A stretch of 10,309 nucleotides of DNA from Alphaproteobacteria bacterium (GTDB taxonomy: Bacteria > Pseudomonadota > Alphaproteobacteria > Sphingomonadales > Sphingomonadaceae), in the NCBI GenBank assembly GCA_018828205.1, contig JAHJWA010000394.1, positions 1-10,309 on the forward strand, written 5' to 3'. Positions 1 through 7,187 of the stretch are shown piece by piece (position 1 is the first letter of the stretch; every line of letters starts with the position of its first letter). The notes beneath the pieces were generated by a model, which was not told the origin of the DNA, did no database searches, and saw nothing but the letters and a program-made list of their open reading frames with translations. Both the position numbers and the translations under genes were made by a program.

Positions 1-169
1 CAGGAAGGCCGGCGACCGGGTTATCCGGCACCTGCCGAGCCTTTCGCGGGGAATGACGGGGCAAAGACGCAAGGTCAGGCAGCTGCCATCCCGGACGCGG
101 CCACCGCGAATCGGGCCGGTGAACCACTGACGCCAGGGTAGGAAGCGCTCTGCGGGATCGGGTGGAGAT

Positions 170-243
<74 letters not shown>

Positions 244-283
244 CCGCTTGAGCGGCGCAGATGCCATCTCTTGGAGAGTCGCG

Positions 284-955
284 TCAACCGGATTCGCGCG
301 GGGATTCGCCGGCATCGGCGGCCGGTTCGGCGTCGCTCGCGGGGAGGCTCGCCTCTTCTTGCGTCTCATCCTCGTCGGGCAGGGCCACGTGGAGATCGAC
401 GCGGCGATTGGCGGCGCGGCCGGGCTCGTTGGGGGTGCCATCGGGCCTGGCATTGGGTTGCAGCGGGTTCTGCTCGCCGAAGGCGATGATCGTGACCCGC
501 TCCGCCTCGACGCCGTTCTCGACCAGATAGTCGCGCACCGCCTCGCCGCGGCGGCGCGACGCGCGCATATTGGCCTCGCCGCTGCCGCCCGAATCGCTGT
601 GCGCGCGCAGCAGGATCGCCCCGCCCTCGGCGATCTGCGGCGAACGCAGAATGCTGGCGAGCTCGGCGGTGGCCGATTCGGACAGTTCCGCGCCCCCGTC
701 GGAGAAAGAGATCCGCGCATCGAGCGGTGCGAGCTGCGGTTGGGGCGTCGGGAGCACCGATTCATCCAGATCGTCGCGCATGATCGAGGTCGGCTGCGGC
801 GCTGCTTCGCTTTGTGTCGGCTCGGGCGGGGCATCCTGCCGCTCGCAGGCGACCAGCGCCAGCAGCAGCGTGGCTCCGGCAAGGCCCCGCAGGACGGGTT
901 TGGCCGCGATCGACGGGGCGGGGACGGCGCTTCTTGTGATCACGATGCTCTTCAT
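284..955 (-). CDS. OmpA-family peptidoglycan-binding lipoprotein
   Basis: This 223-residue protein probably links the outer membrane to peptidoglycan, as Pal and other OmpA C-terminal domain lipoproteins do. Residues 22-37 form a hydrophobic signal ending in a lipobox (L34-V35-A36-C37), so C37 is the likely lipidated residue. A Pro/Gln/Glu-rich linker (about 38-78) follows, then an OmpA-like domain (about 80-190). Key positions are H119-S-D121 and R136, with the 15-residue spacing of the Asp/Arg pair that binds diaminopimelate in OmpA domains, plus the closing N183-R-R-V motif. Residues 192-223 form an acidic, Ala/Ser/Pro-rich tail not needed by the fold. The 21-residue region before the hydrophobic core is long for a lipoprotein signal. 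However, the start is well supported: GGAG lies five bases upstream, inside the end of the antiporter gene, and the two genes share an ATGA overlap. Family assignment is firm; the specific role is unknown. Confidence 0.9.
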   Translation of the reverse strand: MKSIVITRSAVPAPSIAAKPVLRGLAGATLLLALVACERQDAPPEPTQSEAAPQPTSIMRDDLDESVLPTPQPQLAPLDARISFSDGGAELSESATAELASILRSPQIAEGGAILLRAHSDSGGSGEANMRASRRRGEAVRDYLVENGVEAERVTIIAFGEQNPLQPNARPDGTPNEPGRAANRRVDLHVALPDEDETQEEASLPASDAEPAADAGESPRESG

Positions 956-2802
956 GCTGGCTCCGGCTTGGGGCCGCCCTTCCTGGCGCGCCTCGCGGCG
1001 ACTTCTTCCGCGGTGCGCTGCTGGGGCGGTGTGAAGGTGACGATGATGTCCCCGGCGCGCGGCTCGGGCCGCGCCGCATGGGTAAAGAACCGCATCCGCC
1101 CGCTCTCGCGCAGCAGCAGCAGCATATTTGCGCTCTCGGGCAGTTTCTCCTGCGCGTCCTCGTAGTCGAATTCCTCGGACAGCCGGGTCTTGCGGAAGAC
1201 CCAGCCTTCCTTCTGGCGTTCGTTGGTCTCGGTCACGCCCCAGCCCGATTCGAACAGCGCTCTTCCCCGCAGCGAGACGGGGAGCGAGTGGCGGTCGTAA
1301 TCATCGCCCGCCTCGCCCAGCTGATAGACCGAATCGCGGCCGATCTCATGCGCGAATTCGTTGCAGACCAGCGTGTTGTAGGCCTCGTTGTCGGTCGCCG
1401 CGACGAGGACCTGGAAGGGACCGAGATCGAGATTGTGTTCGGTCGCCTCGTTGAGGATCTCGCCATGGTAGAAGGGTACCCCCTTCTGGCGCGCGAGCGC
1501 GAGCCGCTGCCAGCTGGAATCGACCACCGTGACCGGCGTTTTGAGATCGAGCATCTGCTTGGCGAGCGCGATCGTCCAGGGCGTGCTGCCGACGATCAGC
1601 AGGCCAGGCCGCGTATCGCCCTTCACCTTGAGCAGCCGCGCGACCAGATCGACGGTGAAGCCATGCGCGACGATCGTGGTGACCACGACCGCGAAGCTCA
1701 GCCCGATGAGGATGTTGCCATCGTCATACCCCAGCTCGGTCAACCGCAGCGCGAACAGGCCCGAGATCGCGACCAGCACGATCCCGCGCGGCGCGATCCA
1801 GGCGAGGAACAGCCGCTCGTTCCAGGGGATCGAACTGCCCAGCAGGGTGATCACGATGGTCAGCGGGCGGACCACGAACAGCAGCACGAGCAGGAAGGCA
1901 CCGAAGCGCCAGTTGAGATATTCCAGATCGGCCCAGTCCAGCGAGGCGGAGAGCAGGATGAAAATGCCCGACACCAGCAGGACCGCGATGTTCTCCTTGA
2001 ACGGGTGGATGCTGCGCAGGCTCTGGACGTTCATATTGGCGAGCGCGATGCCCATGACGGTCACGGCGACGAGGCCTGCCTCGTGCTCTATCATGTTGGA
2101 CAGCACGAAGACCCCGATCACCGCGGTCAGCAGGACGGGCACCTTGAGATATTCGGGGACCGCGCCGCGCGGGAAGGCCCAGGCGATGATCACCGCGACG
2201 ACATAGCCGAGCAGACCGGCCAGCGCCGCCGAGATCAGCAGCGGCGGCACCACCTCGATGATCGAGGCGCCATCGACCGAGAGCCGGAAATACTCATAGG
2301 CGATGACCGCGCAGAGCGCCCCGGTCGGATCGTTGACGATCGATTCCCACTTGAGGATCGAAGCCGGCCGCGTCTGGATCGAACTCTGGCGCAGCAGCGG
2401 GATGACCACCGTCGGGCCGGTGACCACCAGTATGCCGCCGAACAGCACCGCGACCGGCAGCACCAGCCCGGCGACCTCATGCGCGGCCAGCGCCCCCAGA
2501 AACCAGCCCACCAGCACGCCGATCGTCGCCAGCCGCCACACCGCCTGGCCGGAATGGCGCAATTCGCGGAAGTTCAGGCTGAGCCCGCCTTCGAACAGGA
2601 TCAGCGCCACGCCGATCGAGACCATGGTCTCGAGCAGATCGCCGAACACCGCCTCGGGATCGAACAGGCCCAGTACCGGGCCGGCCATGAAGCCGGCGAA
2701 CAGCATCAGCACGATCGCCGGCCAGCCGCTGCGCCACGCGATCCACTGGGCACCGATCCCCAGGACGCCGACCACGGCGATGACAAGCGTTTGATCCTGC
2801 AT
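952..2802 (-). CDS. CPA1/NhaP-type cation:proton antiporter with C-terminal RCK-like domain
   Basis: This 616-residue inner-membrane protein is predicted to exchange Na+ or K+ for protons. Residues 1-390 are a run of hydrophobic segments typical of the Na+/H+ exchanger domain. Family motifs are visible: F70-E-G-G-L, T128-G-P-T, the N157-D158-P-T-G core where the Asp is the expected ion/proton-binding residue of CPA1 exchangers, and A337-P-R-G. Residues about 398-500 resemble an RCK/TrkA-N Rossmann domain (LLIVGSTPW, then VTVVDSS, then FYHGEI and LVAATDNEAYN). The loop reads VGSTPWT rather than the usual GxGxxG. Residues 560-592 resemble a small TrkA-C-like element ending RAGDIIVTF. The ATG at 2802 has no close Shine-Dalgarno (AGGGGG lies 14 bases upstream), but the hydrophobic first segment begins right after it. 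The gene overlaps the downstream lipoprotein gene by four bases. Whether Na+ or K+ is the substrate cannot be read from the sequence. Confidence 0.9.
   Translation of the reverse strand: MQDQTLVIAVVGVLGIGAQWIAWRSGWPAIVLMLFAGFMAGPVLGLFDPEAVFGDLLETMVSIGVALILFEGGLSLNFRELRHSGQAVWRLATIGVLVGWFLGALAAHEVAGLVLPVAVLFGGILVVTGPTVVIPLLRQSSIQTRPASILKWESIVNDPTGALCAVIAYEYFRLSVDGASIIEVVPPLLISAALAGLLGYVVAVIIAWAFPRGAVPEYLKVPVLLTAVIGVFVLSNMIEHEAGLVAVTVMGIALANMNVQSLRSIHPFKENIAVLLVSGIFILLSASLDWADLEYLNWRFGAFLLVLLFVVRPLTIVITLLGSSIPWNERLFLAWIAPRGIVLVAISGLFALRLTELGYDDGNILIGLSFAVVVTTIVAHGFTVDLVARLLKVKGDTRPGLLIVGSTPWTIALAKQMLDLKTPVTVVDSSWQRLALARQKGVPFYHGEILNEATEHNLDLGPFQVLVAATDNEAYNTLVCNEFAHEIGRDSVYQLGEAGDDYDRHSLPVSLRGRALFESGWGVTETNERQKEGWVFRKTRLSEEFDYEDAQEKLPESANMLLLLRESGRMRFFTHAARPEPRAGDIIVTFTPPQQRTAEEVAARRARKGGPKPEPA
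961..964 (-). promoter_or_regulatory. Ribosome binding site of the OmpA-like gene
   Basis: GGAG on the minus strand, five bases before the ATG at 955, lies within the last codons of the antiporter gene. It fixes the ATG at 955 as the start despite the long N-terminal region of the lipoprotein. With the ATGA stop/start overlap it points to translational coupling. Confidence 0.65.
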
Positions 2803-2932
2803 GGCTTGAGCCGATGCCCCCTGATGGCCGAAGCCGTGATAGCCGAAACGATACGCGACGCGCGGTCACGCCCGGGCGAGAAGGGAATGCACGAGGGAAC
2901 GGGTGTTTCCAACCGCTAATGCGATACGCCGG

Positions 2933-3481
2933 CTATTCGCCCTCGAACCGCATCAACGCGGCGACCTTGACGTCGAGCCCGCCGAGCCGGTCGGCCCCGC
3001 CCAGATCGGGGAGGTCGATGACGAAGGCGGCGTGGTCCACCACCGCGCCCGCCTGTCGCAGCAGGCTCGCGGCCGCGCAGGCGGTCCCGCCGGTGGCGAT
3101 GAGATCGTCGACCAGCACCACCCGCTGTCCCGGTGTGACGGCGCCGGGATCCATCTCCAGCCGGTCGGCGCCGTATTCGAGCGCATAGTCGATCCCGATG
3201 GTCTCGATCGGCAGCTTGCCCGGCTTGCGCACGGGGACGAAGCCGATCCCCAGCTCGATCGCCACCGCCGCGCCGAAGATGAAGCCGCGCGCCTCCATCC
3301 CCGCGATCGCCTGCGCTCCGCCCGAACGCGCGCTGGCTGCGAGATGGCCGACGCAGGCGGCAAAGCCCTCGCCATGCGAGATCAGCGTGGTGATGTCGCG
3401 GAACTGGATTCCCGGCGCGGGAAAATCCGGCACGGTGCGAACCAACGCCTTGAGTTCGTCCGGGCTCATGCGGGTTCCCAT
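2933..3481 (-). CDS. apt: Adenine phosphoribosyltransferase
   Basis: This cytosolic purine-salvage enzyme makes AMP and pyrophosphate from adenine and PRPP. The 182-residue length fits the family. The PRPP-binding signature is intact at 122-133 (V-L-V-D125-D126-L-I-A-T-G-G-T). Other Apt features are P18-D-F-P-x-P-G-I-Q-F-R-D near the N terminus, E63-A-R-G-F, and VRKPGKLP at 84-91. Two starts are possible: ATG at 3481, preceded by a G-rich run nine bases upstream that is also the 3' arm of the petC terminator, and ATG at 3469 (MSPDELK). The shorter form would lose only four residues and keep all motifs. I list the longer one without strong preference. The gene lies 64 bp downstream of petC on the same strand, so it may be expressed by read-through or from a promoter inside petC. 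Salvage is its only evident link to the respiratory genes; the neighbourhood may simply be an inherited gene order. Confidence 0.96.
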   Translation of the reverse strand: MGTRMSPDELKALVRTVPDFPAPGIQFRDITTLISHGEGFAACVGHLAASARSGGAQAIAGMEARGFIFGAAVAIELGIGFVPVRKPGKLPIETIGIDYALEYGADRLEMDPGAVTPGQRVVLVDDLIATGGTACAAASLLRQAGAVVDHAAFVIDLPDLGGADRLGGLDVKVAALMRFEGE

Positions 3482-3484
3482 AGC

Positions 3485-3519
3485 AAAAGGCCCCCCGCAT
3501 CGCGACGATGCGAGGGGCC
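3485..3519 (-). terminator. Intrinsic terminator after petC
   Basis: Read on the minus strand, a 14-bp GC-rich stem (arms 3506-3519 and 3489-3502, one G·U wobble in RNA) closes a UCG triloop and is followed at once by TTTT (3488-3485). It starts 26 bp after the petC stop, so it should end the petABC transcript. Its 3' arm and T tract lie directly against the first possible apt start codon at 3481, leaving no room for a conventional apt promoter between them. Confidence 0.88.
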
Positions 3520-3545
3520 GGATGTCGCGGATCCGCGGATCGCGG

Positions 3546-4388
3546 TCAGTCCCTATGCTGCTTCGGCTTGAGCGCCGACCAGATCTGGTTCTTCGACAGA
3601 TAGGCCAGCACGGTGGCGAACAGCAGGAAGATCAGCACCGGCCAGCCGGTCTGCTTGCGCTTCACCAGCGTGGGCTCCGCGGTCCAGGTCAGGAAGGCGG
3701 CGACGTCCTGCGACATCTGCGGCAGCGTCGCTTCGGTCCCGTCGTCATAGGTGACCTGCCCCGCGTTCATCAGCGGCGGCGCCATGGCGAGGTTGCGGTT
3801 GGGGAAATAGACGTTGTGATAGAGGCCCGGCCCGGGCGCGGCCTCGGGAAATTCCGCCAGAAATTCGGCCGAAGGCTCCTGATAGCCGACCAGCAGCGAG
3901 GCGACGTAATTCGTGCCATTGTTGCGCGCCTTGGTCATCAGCGAAAGGTCGGGCGGGATGGCGTTGTTGTTGGCCGCCGCCGCCGCCACCGCATTGGGAT
4001 AGGGCGAAGGGAAATAGTCGGTCGGAACGCCGGGCCGCATCGTCGCTTCGCCGGTGTTGGGATCGATACCCGGCACCTGCCAGGTCGCGGCTTCGGCCTT
4101 CACCTGCGCCTCGGAATAGCCGAGATCGGACAGGTTGCGCATGGCCACGAATTTAAGGCCATGGCACGCCGAGCAGACTTCCTTGTAGACCTTGTAGCCG
4201 CGCTGCAGCTGGGCGATGTCCCAGGTGCCAAGCGGGCCATCGAAGGAATAGTCGATGTCCATCGGCTCTTCGTAGGGAAGATGCGGCGCGACCTCTTCGG
4301 TCGCGGCGGTATAGGCGCCGAAGCCAAAGGAAATCAGTGCAACGGCGGCGAAGCCGAGGCCGACGAGGATTGCGATGATCCGGATCAT
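3546..4388 (-). CDS. petC: Cytochrome c1 of the bc1 complex
   Basis: This 280-residue membrane-anchored periplasmic cytochrome takes electrons from the Rieske protein and passes them to soluble cytochrome c. Residues 1-26 are a hydrophobic signal for export. The covalent haem site is C72-S-A-C75-H76 followed by GLKF, with H76 as the fifth ligand. M202 in N199-L-A-M-A-P-P-L is the expected sixth ligand. PPDLSLM at 145-151 is also typical of cytochrome c1. A C-terminal transmembrane helix (about 249-265) is followed by a basic tail ending KPKQHRD, the usual anchor. The gene follows petB by 34 bp, with purine-rich sequence (GAGAGAAGAGA) before its ATG. It is the last gene of the operon before a strong terminator. 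No fusion to cytochrome b is seen, unlike the fused fbcH arrangement of Bradyrhizobium. Confidence 0.97.
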   Translation of the reverse strand: MIRIIAILVGLGFAAVALISFGFGAYTAATEEVAPHLPYEEPMDIDYSFDGPLGTWDIAQLQRGYKVYKEVCSACHGLKFVAMRNLSDLGYSEAQVKAEAATWQVPGIDPNTGEATMRPGVPTDYFPSPYPNAVAAAAANNNAIPPDLSLMTKARNNGTNYVASLLVGYQEPSAEFLAEFPEAAPGPGLYHNVYFPNRNLAMAPPLMNAGQVTYDDGTEATLPQMSQDVAAFLTWTAEPTLVKRKQTGWPVLIFLLFATVLAYLSKNQIWSALKPKQHRD

Positions 4389-4422
4389 GCGAAGGTCTCT
4401 TCTCTCGTAGCTTTCAGCGCGG

Positions 4423-5715
4423 TCAAACCGCGGGCTCGGTGTTTTCGCCGAGCACGGCCTTCTTGTCGGATCCCAGCACCGCTTCGGTGATGGAATAGGG
4501 CAGCGGCTCGGGCCGTTCGATCTGCGAGACGATCGGGATGATCACCAGGAAGTGCAGGAAATAATAGGCCGTGAAAATCTGGCTCAGCATGACGTAGGGC
4601 TCTTCCGCCGGCGCGCCGCCGAGATAGAACAGAGCGGCCATGGTCGGGATCAGGCCGAACCAGAAGAACTTGCGGAACAGCGGGCGATAATGGCCGCTGC
4701 GCACCGGCGAGCGATCCAGCCAGGGCAGGAAGAACCACATCAGAATTGCCGAGAACATGGCAAGCACGCCCCACAGCTTGGCGGGCAGGATGAAGTCCAT
4801 CGTGAAGGCGCGCAGGATCGCGTAGAACGGGTAGAAATACCATTCGGGGACGATATGCGCCGGGGTCGAGAGCGGGTTGGCCTCGATGTAATTGTCCGCA
4901 TGCCCCAACGCGTTGGGCAGGAAGAACACCATGATGAACAGCGCGAGCAGAGCGATGCCCAGCCCGAAGCCGTCCTTGGCGGTGTAGTACGGGTGGAACG
5001 GAACCGTATCGCTTTCCTGCTTCACCTCGACCCCGGTCGGGTTCGAGGATCCGGGAATGTGCAGCGCCCAGATATGCAGGATCACGACGCCCAGGATCAC
5101 GAAGGGCAGCAGGAAGTGCAGGCTGAAGAAGCGGTTCAGCGCGGCGTTGTCGGGCGCATAACCGCCCAGCAGCCAGATCTGGATCGGCTCGCCGACCAGC
5201 GGGATCGCGCCGAACAGGCCGGTGATCACCTTGGCACCCCAGAAGCTCATCTGGCCCCAGGGCAGGACGTAACCCATGAAGGCGGTCGCCATCATCAGCA
5301 GGAAGATCACCACGCCCAGCAGCCAGATCATCTCGCGCGGAGCCTTGTAGGAACTGTAGAAGAAGCCGCGGAAAATGTGGATGTAGACCACGATAAAGAA
5401 GAAGCTCGCCCCGTTCGCATGGGCATAGCGCATCAGCCAGCCCCAGTTGACGTCGCGCATGATGTGCTCGGTGGTCGCGAAAGCGACTTCGGCATTGGCC
5501 GCGTAATGCATCGCCAGGACAACGCCCGTGACGATCTGGAACACGAGGAAGAAGCCGGCGAGAACGCCGAAATTCCACATGTAGTTGAGGTTGCGCGGCA
5601 CCGGATAGCCGGCGCCCACCGCGTTGTAGACGAAGCGCGGCAAAGGCAGCTTCTCGTCGAGGAACTTGGTGAGGCCGGTCTTCGGCTCGTACTGGCGTGC
5701 CCAGGGAAAGCTCAT
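4423..5715 (-). CDS. petB: Cytochrome b of the bc1 complex
   Basis: This 430-residue polytopic subunit carries both b-type haems and the quinol-oxidising (Qo) and quinone-reducing (Qi) sites of complex III. The four haem ligands are visible as two pairs 14 residues apart: H99/H113 (RYAHANG... YIHIFRG) and H200/H214 (FSLHFLLP... ILHIWALH). The 14-residue spacing in both pairs is that of mitochondrial and alphaproteobacterial cytochrome b. The Qo-site motif P290-E-W-Y-F is intact, and G-Y-V-L-P-W-G (148-154) marks the helix C end. The length is full, with the C-terminal domain fused as in bc1 rather than split as in b6f. The start lies 18 bp after the petA stop, so the two genes are almost certainly co-translated from one message. 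Confidence 0.98.
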   Translation of the reverse strand: MSFPWARQYEPKTGLTKFLDEKLPLPRFVYNAVGAGYPVPRNLNYMWNFGVLAGFFLVFQIVTGVVLAMHYAANAEVAFATTEHIMRDVNWGWLMRYAHANGASFFFIVVYIHIFRGFFYSSYKAPREMIWLLGVVIFLLMMATAFMGYVLPWGQMSFWGAKVITGLFGAIPLVGEPIQIWLLGGYAPDNAALNRFFSLHFLLPFVILGVVILHIWALHIPGSSNPTGVEVKQESDTVPFHPYYTAKDGFGLGIALLALFIMVFFLPNALGHADNYIEANPLSTPAHIVPEWYFYPFYAILRAFTMDFILPAKLWGVLAMFSAILMWFFLPWLDRSPVRSGHYRPLFRKFFWFGLIPTMAALFYLGGAPAEEPYVMLSQIFTAYYFLHFLVIIPIVSQIERPEPLPYSITEAVLGSDKKAVLGENTEPAV

Positions 5716-5733
5716 GATCTAGTCTCTACAACC

Positions 5734-6321
5734 TCAGCCGACGGTGATGGTGGTGTCGGAGGTGAAAGCATATTCCGGCACCACGAGATTGGTGGGCGCC
5801 GGACCTTTGCGAATGCGACCCGCGGTGTCGTAATGCGACCCGTGACAGGGGCAGAAATAACCGCCGAACTCGCCCTTCACCTCGCCCTCGGCGGCACCCA
5901 GCGGGACGCAGCCCAGATGGGTGCAGACGCCCATGGTGACGAGCACGTCGCGATGCCCTTCCTTGGTGCGGTCCTCGAGGCTCTCGGCGTCGCGCAGGCT
6001 GTCCGTCGGGACGGCATCCGCAGCGGCCATCTCCTCGGGCGTCAGCCGCCGGATGAACAGCGGCTGCTTGCGGAACACCGCCTTGATCGCCGAGCCGGTC
6101 TCGATCGCGGAAACATCCACCTCGGTGGTGCTTTCGGCGAGCACGTCCTTGGACGGCGCCATCTGGCTGATCAGCGGCAGCAGCACCGCCGCGCCGCCGA
6201 CGCCGGCCGTGCTGAGCGCGGCAATGTTGATGAAATCGCGACGGCGCACGCCATCGCTCGCGCCGTCGTCCACGGGGACCACGGGTATTTCGGTGTTCGC
6301 GGTTGCAGCGGTGTCTGCCAT
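5734..6321 (-). CDS. petA: Rieske iron-sulfur subunit of the bc1 complex
   Basis: This 195-residue subunit accepts one electron from quinol at the Qo site of cytochrome b and passes it to cytochrome c1. The N terminus has a twin-arginine signal (R26-R-R-D-F-I) followed by a hydrophobic helix (about 33-53) that stays as the membrane anchor. The [2Fe-2S] site is complete: C133-T-H135-L-G-C138 and C157-P-C159-H160-G-S. C133, H135, C157 and H160 are the expected cluster ligands; C138 and C159 the stabilising disulfide. It is the first gene of petABC. The ATG at 6321 is preceded by AGGTAGGG about 11 bases upstream. The Tat motif implies the cluster is inserted in the cytoplasm before export. Confidence 0.98.
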   Translation of the reverse strand: MADTAATANTEIPVVPVDDGASDGVRRRDFINIAALSTAGVGGAAVLLPLISQMAPSKDVLAESTTEVDVSAIETGSAIKAVFRKQPLFIRRLTPEEMAAADAVPTDSLRDAESLEDRTKEGHRDVLVTMGVCTHLGCVPLGAAEGEVKGEFGGYFCPCHGSHYDTAGRIRKGPAPTNLVVPEYAFTSDTTITVG

Positions 6322-6524
6322 CAGAGCGGTGCCCTACCTGCCTCTATTCAGTCTGAGGGCCCGGAAATGGGCCTGAAGAATTGCTCACCCGGCTGGCCTC
6401 CCGCGATCTTTGACGATCGGGTCGGGGGAAGCGCGCACGAAGCGGCCTCCCGTTGCCGGATTGAGGGGCCTCTAAACGCTATGTCACACCTTGCCAACCG
6501 CGATTTTGGCAAGAGGAATACGCG
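6322..6524 (-). promoter_or_regulatory. pgeF-petA spacer, probable pet operon promoter and leader
   Basis: This 203-bp gap between the pgeF stop and the petA start is the only non-coding stretch large enough to hold the petABC promoter. It contains, in minus-strand order, the perfect dyad at 6490-6513, two copies of a nine-base direct repeat (plus-strand GGCCTCCCG at 6444-6452 and 6395-6403), a short inverted repeat CGATC-N6-GATCG (6404-6419) and a small GGCCC/GGGCC hairpin (6358-6373). I could not identify a convincing -35/-10 pair. TTGGCA inside the dyad is a possible -35, but the matching -10 is poor. Confidence 0.45.
6490..6513. repeat. 24-bp perfect inverted repeat between pgeF and petA
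   Basis: Arms CTTGCCAA (6490-6497) and TTGGCAAG (6506-6513) match perfectly around an eight-base spacer. It lies 11 bp past the pgeF stop and 168 bp before the petA start. No T tract follows on either strand, so it is not a classical intrinsic terminator. It could be an operator for a dimeric regulator or an RNA hairpin protecting the pepN-pgeF transcript end. Confidence 0.6.
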
Positions 6525-7187
6525 TCAGCGCAATGCGATGAGCGAGATTTGCCGCCCGCCGGTGGTCTCGTTGCGATGGCTGGCCCGGCGGTAGGAATGG
6601 AACAGCTCCGCCTCCGTATAGGTGTCGCGATTGAGGCTTTCGATCCAGCCGACACCTGCAGCTTCGAGCCGCGCGGCGACATAGCCGGCGAGGTCGAACT
6701 GCCAGTGACCGGCGCGCCCGGTCCGGAAGAAGGGCGCGTCTTCCTGGCCAAAATGCGCGCGAAACGGCTCGTCCACCTCGTAGCTCGGCTGCGCGATGCA
6801 GGGACCGATCACCGCGACGATCTTCTCGGGACGCGCGCCGAGCGCGGCCATTGCGGCGACCGTGTTGGCGATCAAGCCCTGGTTCGCTCCGCGCCAGCCG
6901 GCATGCGCGGCGCCGACCACCCCCGCCTCGCGATCGGCGAACAGCACCGGGGCGCAGTCGGCGGTCACGATGGCGAGCGCCAGACCGGGCTGCGCGGTGA
7001 CCAGGGCGTCGGCCTCGGGGGGATCGCCGTGCCACGGTTCGGTGAGGGTTGCGACATCGGGCGAATGGACCTGCTTCACCCGGACGAGCGCACCCTCCGG
7101 CAGGATATCCCGCGCGGCGGCGCCCGCCTTTGTCGAAAAGCCATGCGGCACCCCTTCGAGCGCATGGGCCCGCAGCAGCCTAGCCAA
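6525..7187 (-). CDS. pgeF: Peptidoglycan editing factor PgeF (YfiH/laccase-domain family)
   Basis: This 220-residue protein belongs to the YfiH (DUF152, multicopper polyphenol oxidase-like) family. Members are linked to editing of peptidoglycan precursors, where they prevent wrong amino acids in the stem peptide; some also act on purine nucleosides. The zinc-site residues of the family are present: H41 (Q-V-H-S), C78 (T-A-D-C-A-P-V) and H95 (G-A-A-H-A-G-W-R-G). GPCI at 128-131 and FHSYRR near the C terminus (196-201) are also typical. The start is TTG at 7187, inside the last codons of pepN, with AGGTGAG (7196-7202) eight bases upstream. No in-frame ATG precedes the conserved HGFSTK motif; a GTG at codon 13 is the only near alternative and would remove most of the N-terminal strand. 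The 8-bp overlap suggests co-expression with pepN. Confidence 0.93.
   Translation of the reverse strand: MARLLRAHALEGVPHGFSTKAGAAARDILPEGALVRVKQVHSPDVATLTEPWHGDPPEADALVTAQPGLALAIVTADCAPVLFADREAGVVGAAHAGWRGANQGLIANTVAAMAALGARPEKIVAVIGPCIAQPSYEVDEPFRAHFGQEDAPFFRTGRAGHWQFDLAGYVAARLEAAGVGWIESLNRDTYTEAELFHSYRRASHRNETTGGRQISLIALR

Noticed and set aside
1078..2919. A 613-codon plus-strand open frame antisense to the antiporter.
   Set aside because: Its composition is dominated by Asp, Arg, Gln and His, with no hydrophobic core or motifs. The opposite strand encodes a clear antiporter.
2824..2919. A 31-residue plus-strand frame (MAEAVIAETIRDARSRPG...) in the spacer between apt and the antiporter.
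   Set aside because: It has no ribosome binding site or promoter, sits opposite the flow of all neighbours, and is the tail of a longer antisense frame. A conservation test would be needed to revive it.
4385..5578. A 397-codon minus-strand frame inside petB.
   Set aside because: It is an out-of-frame shadow of cytochrome b, very rich in Arg and Ala, with no membrane-segment pattern.
6490..6513. The dyad as an intrinsic terminator for pepN-pgeF.
   Set aside because: Neither strand has a T tract after the stem, and the loop is eight bases, so it does not meet the usual pattern. It is kept as an inverted repeat of unknown role.
4552..6594. A 680-codon plus-strand open frame across petB and petA.
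   Set aside because: It spans two genes with complete haem and iron-sulfur motifs on the other strand and has low-complexity charged composition.
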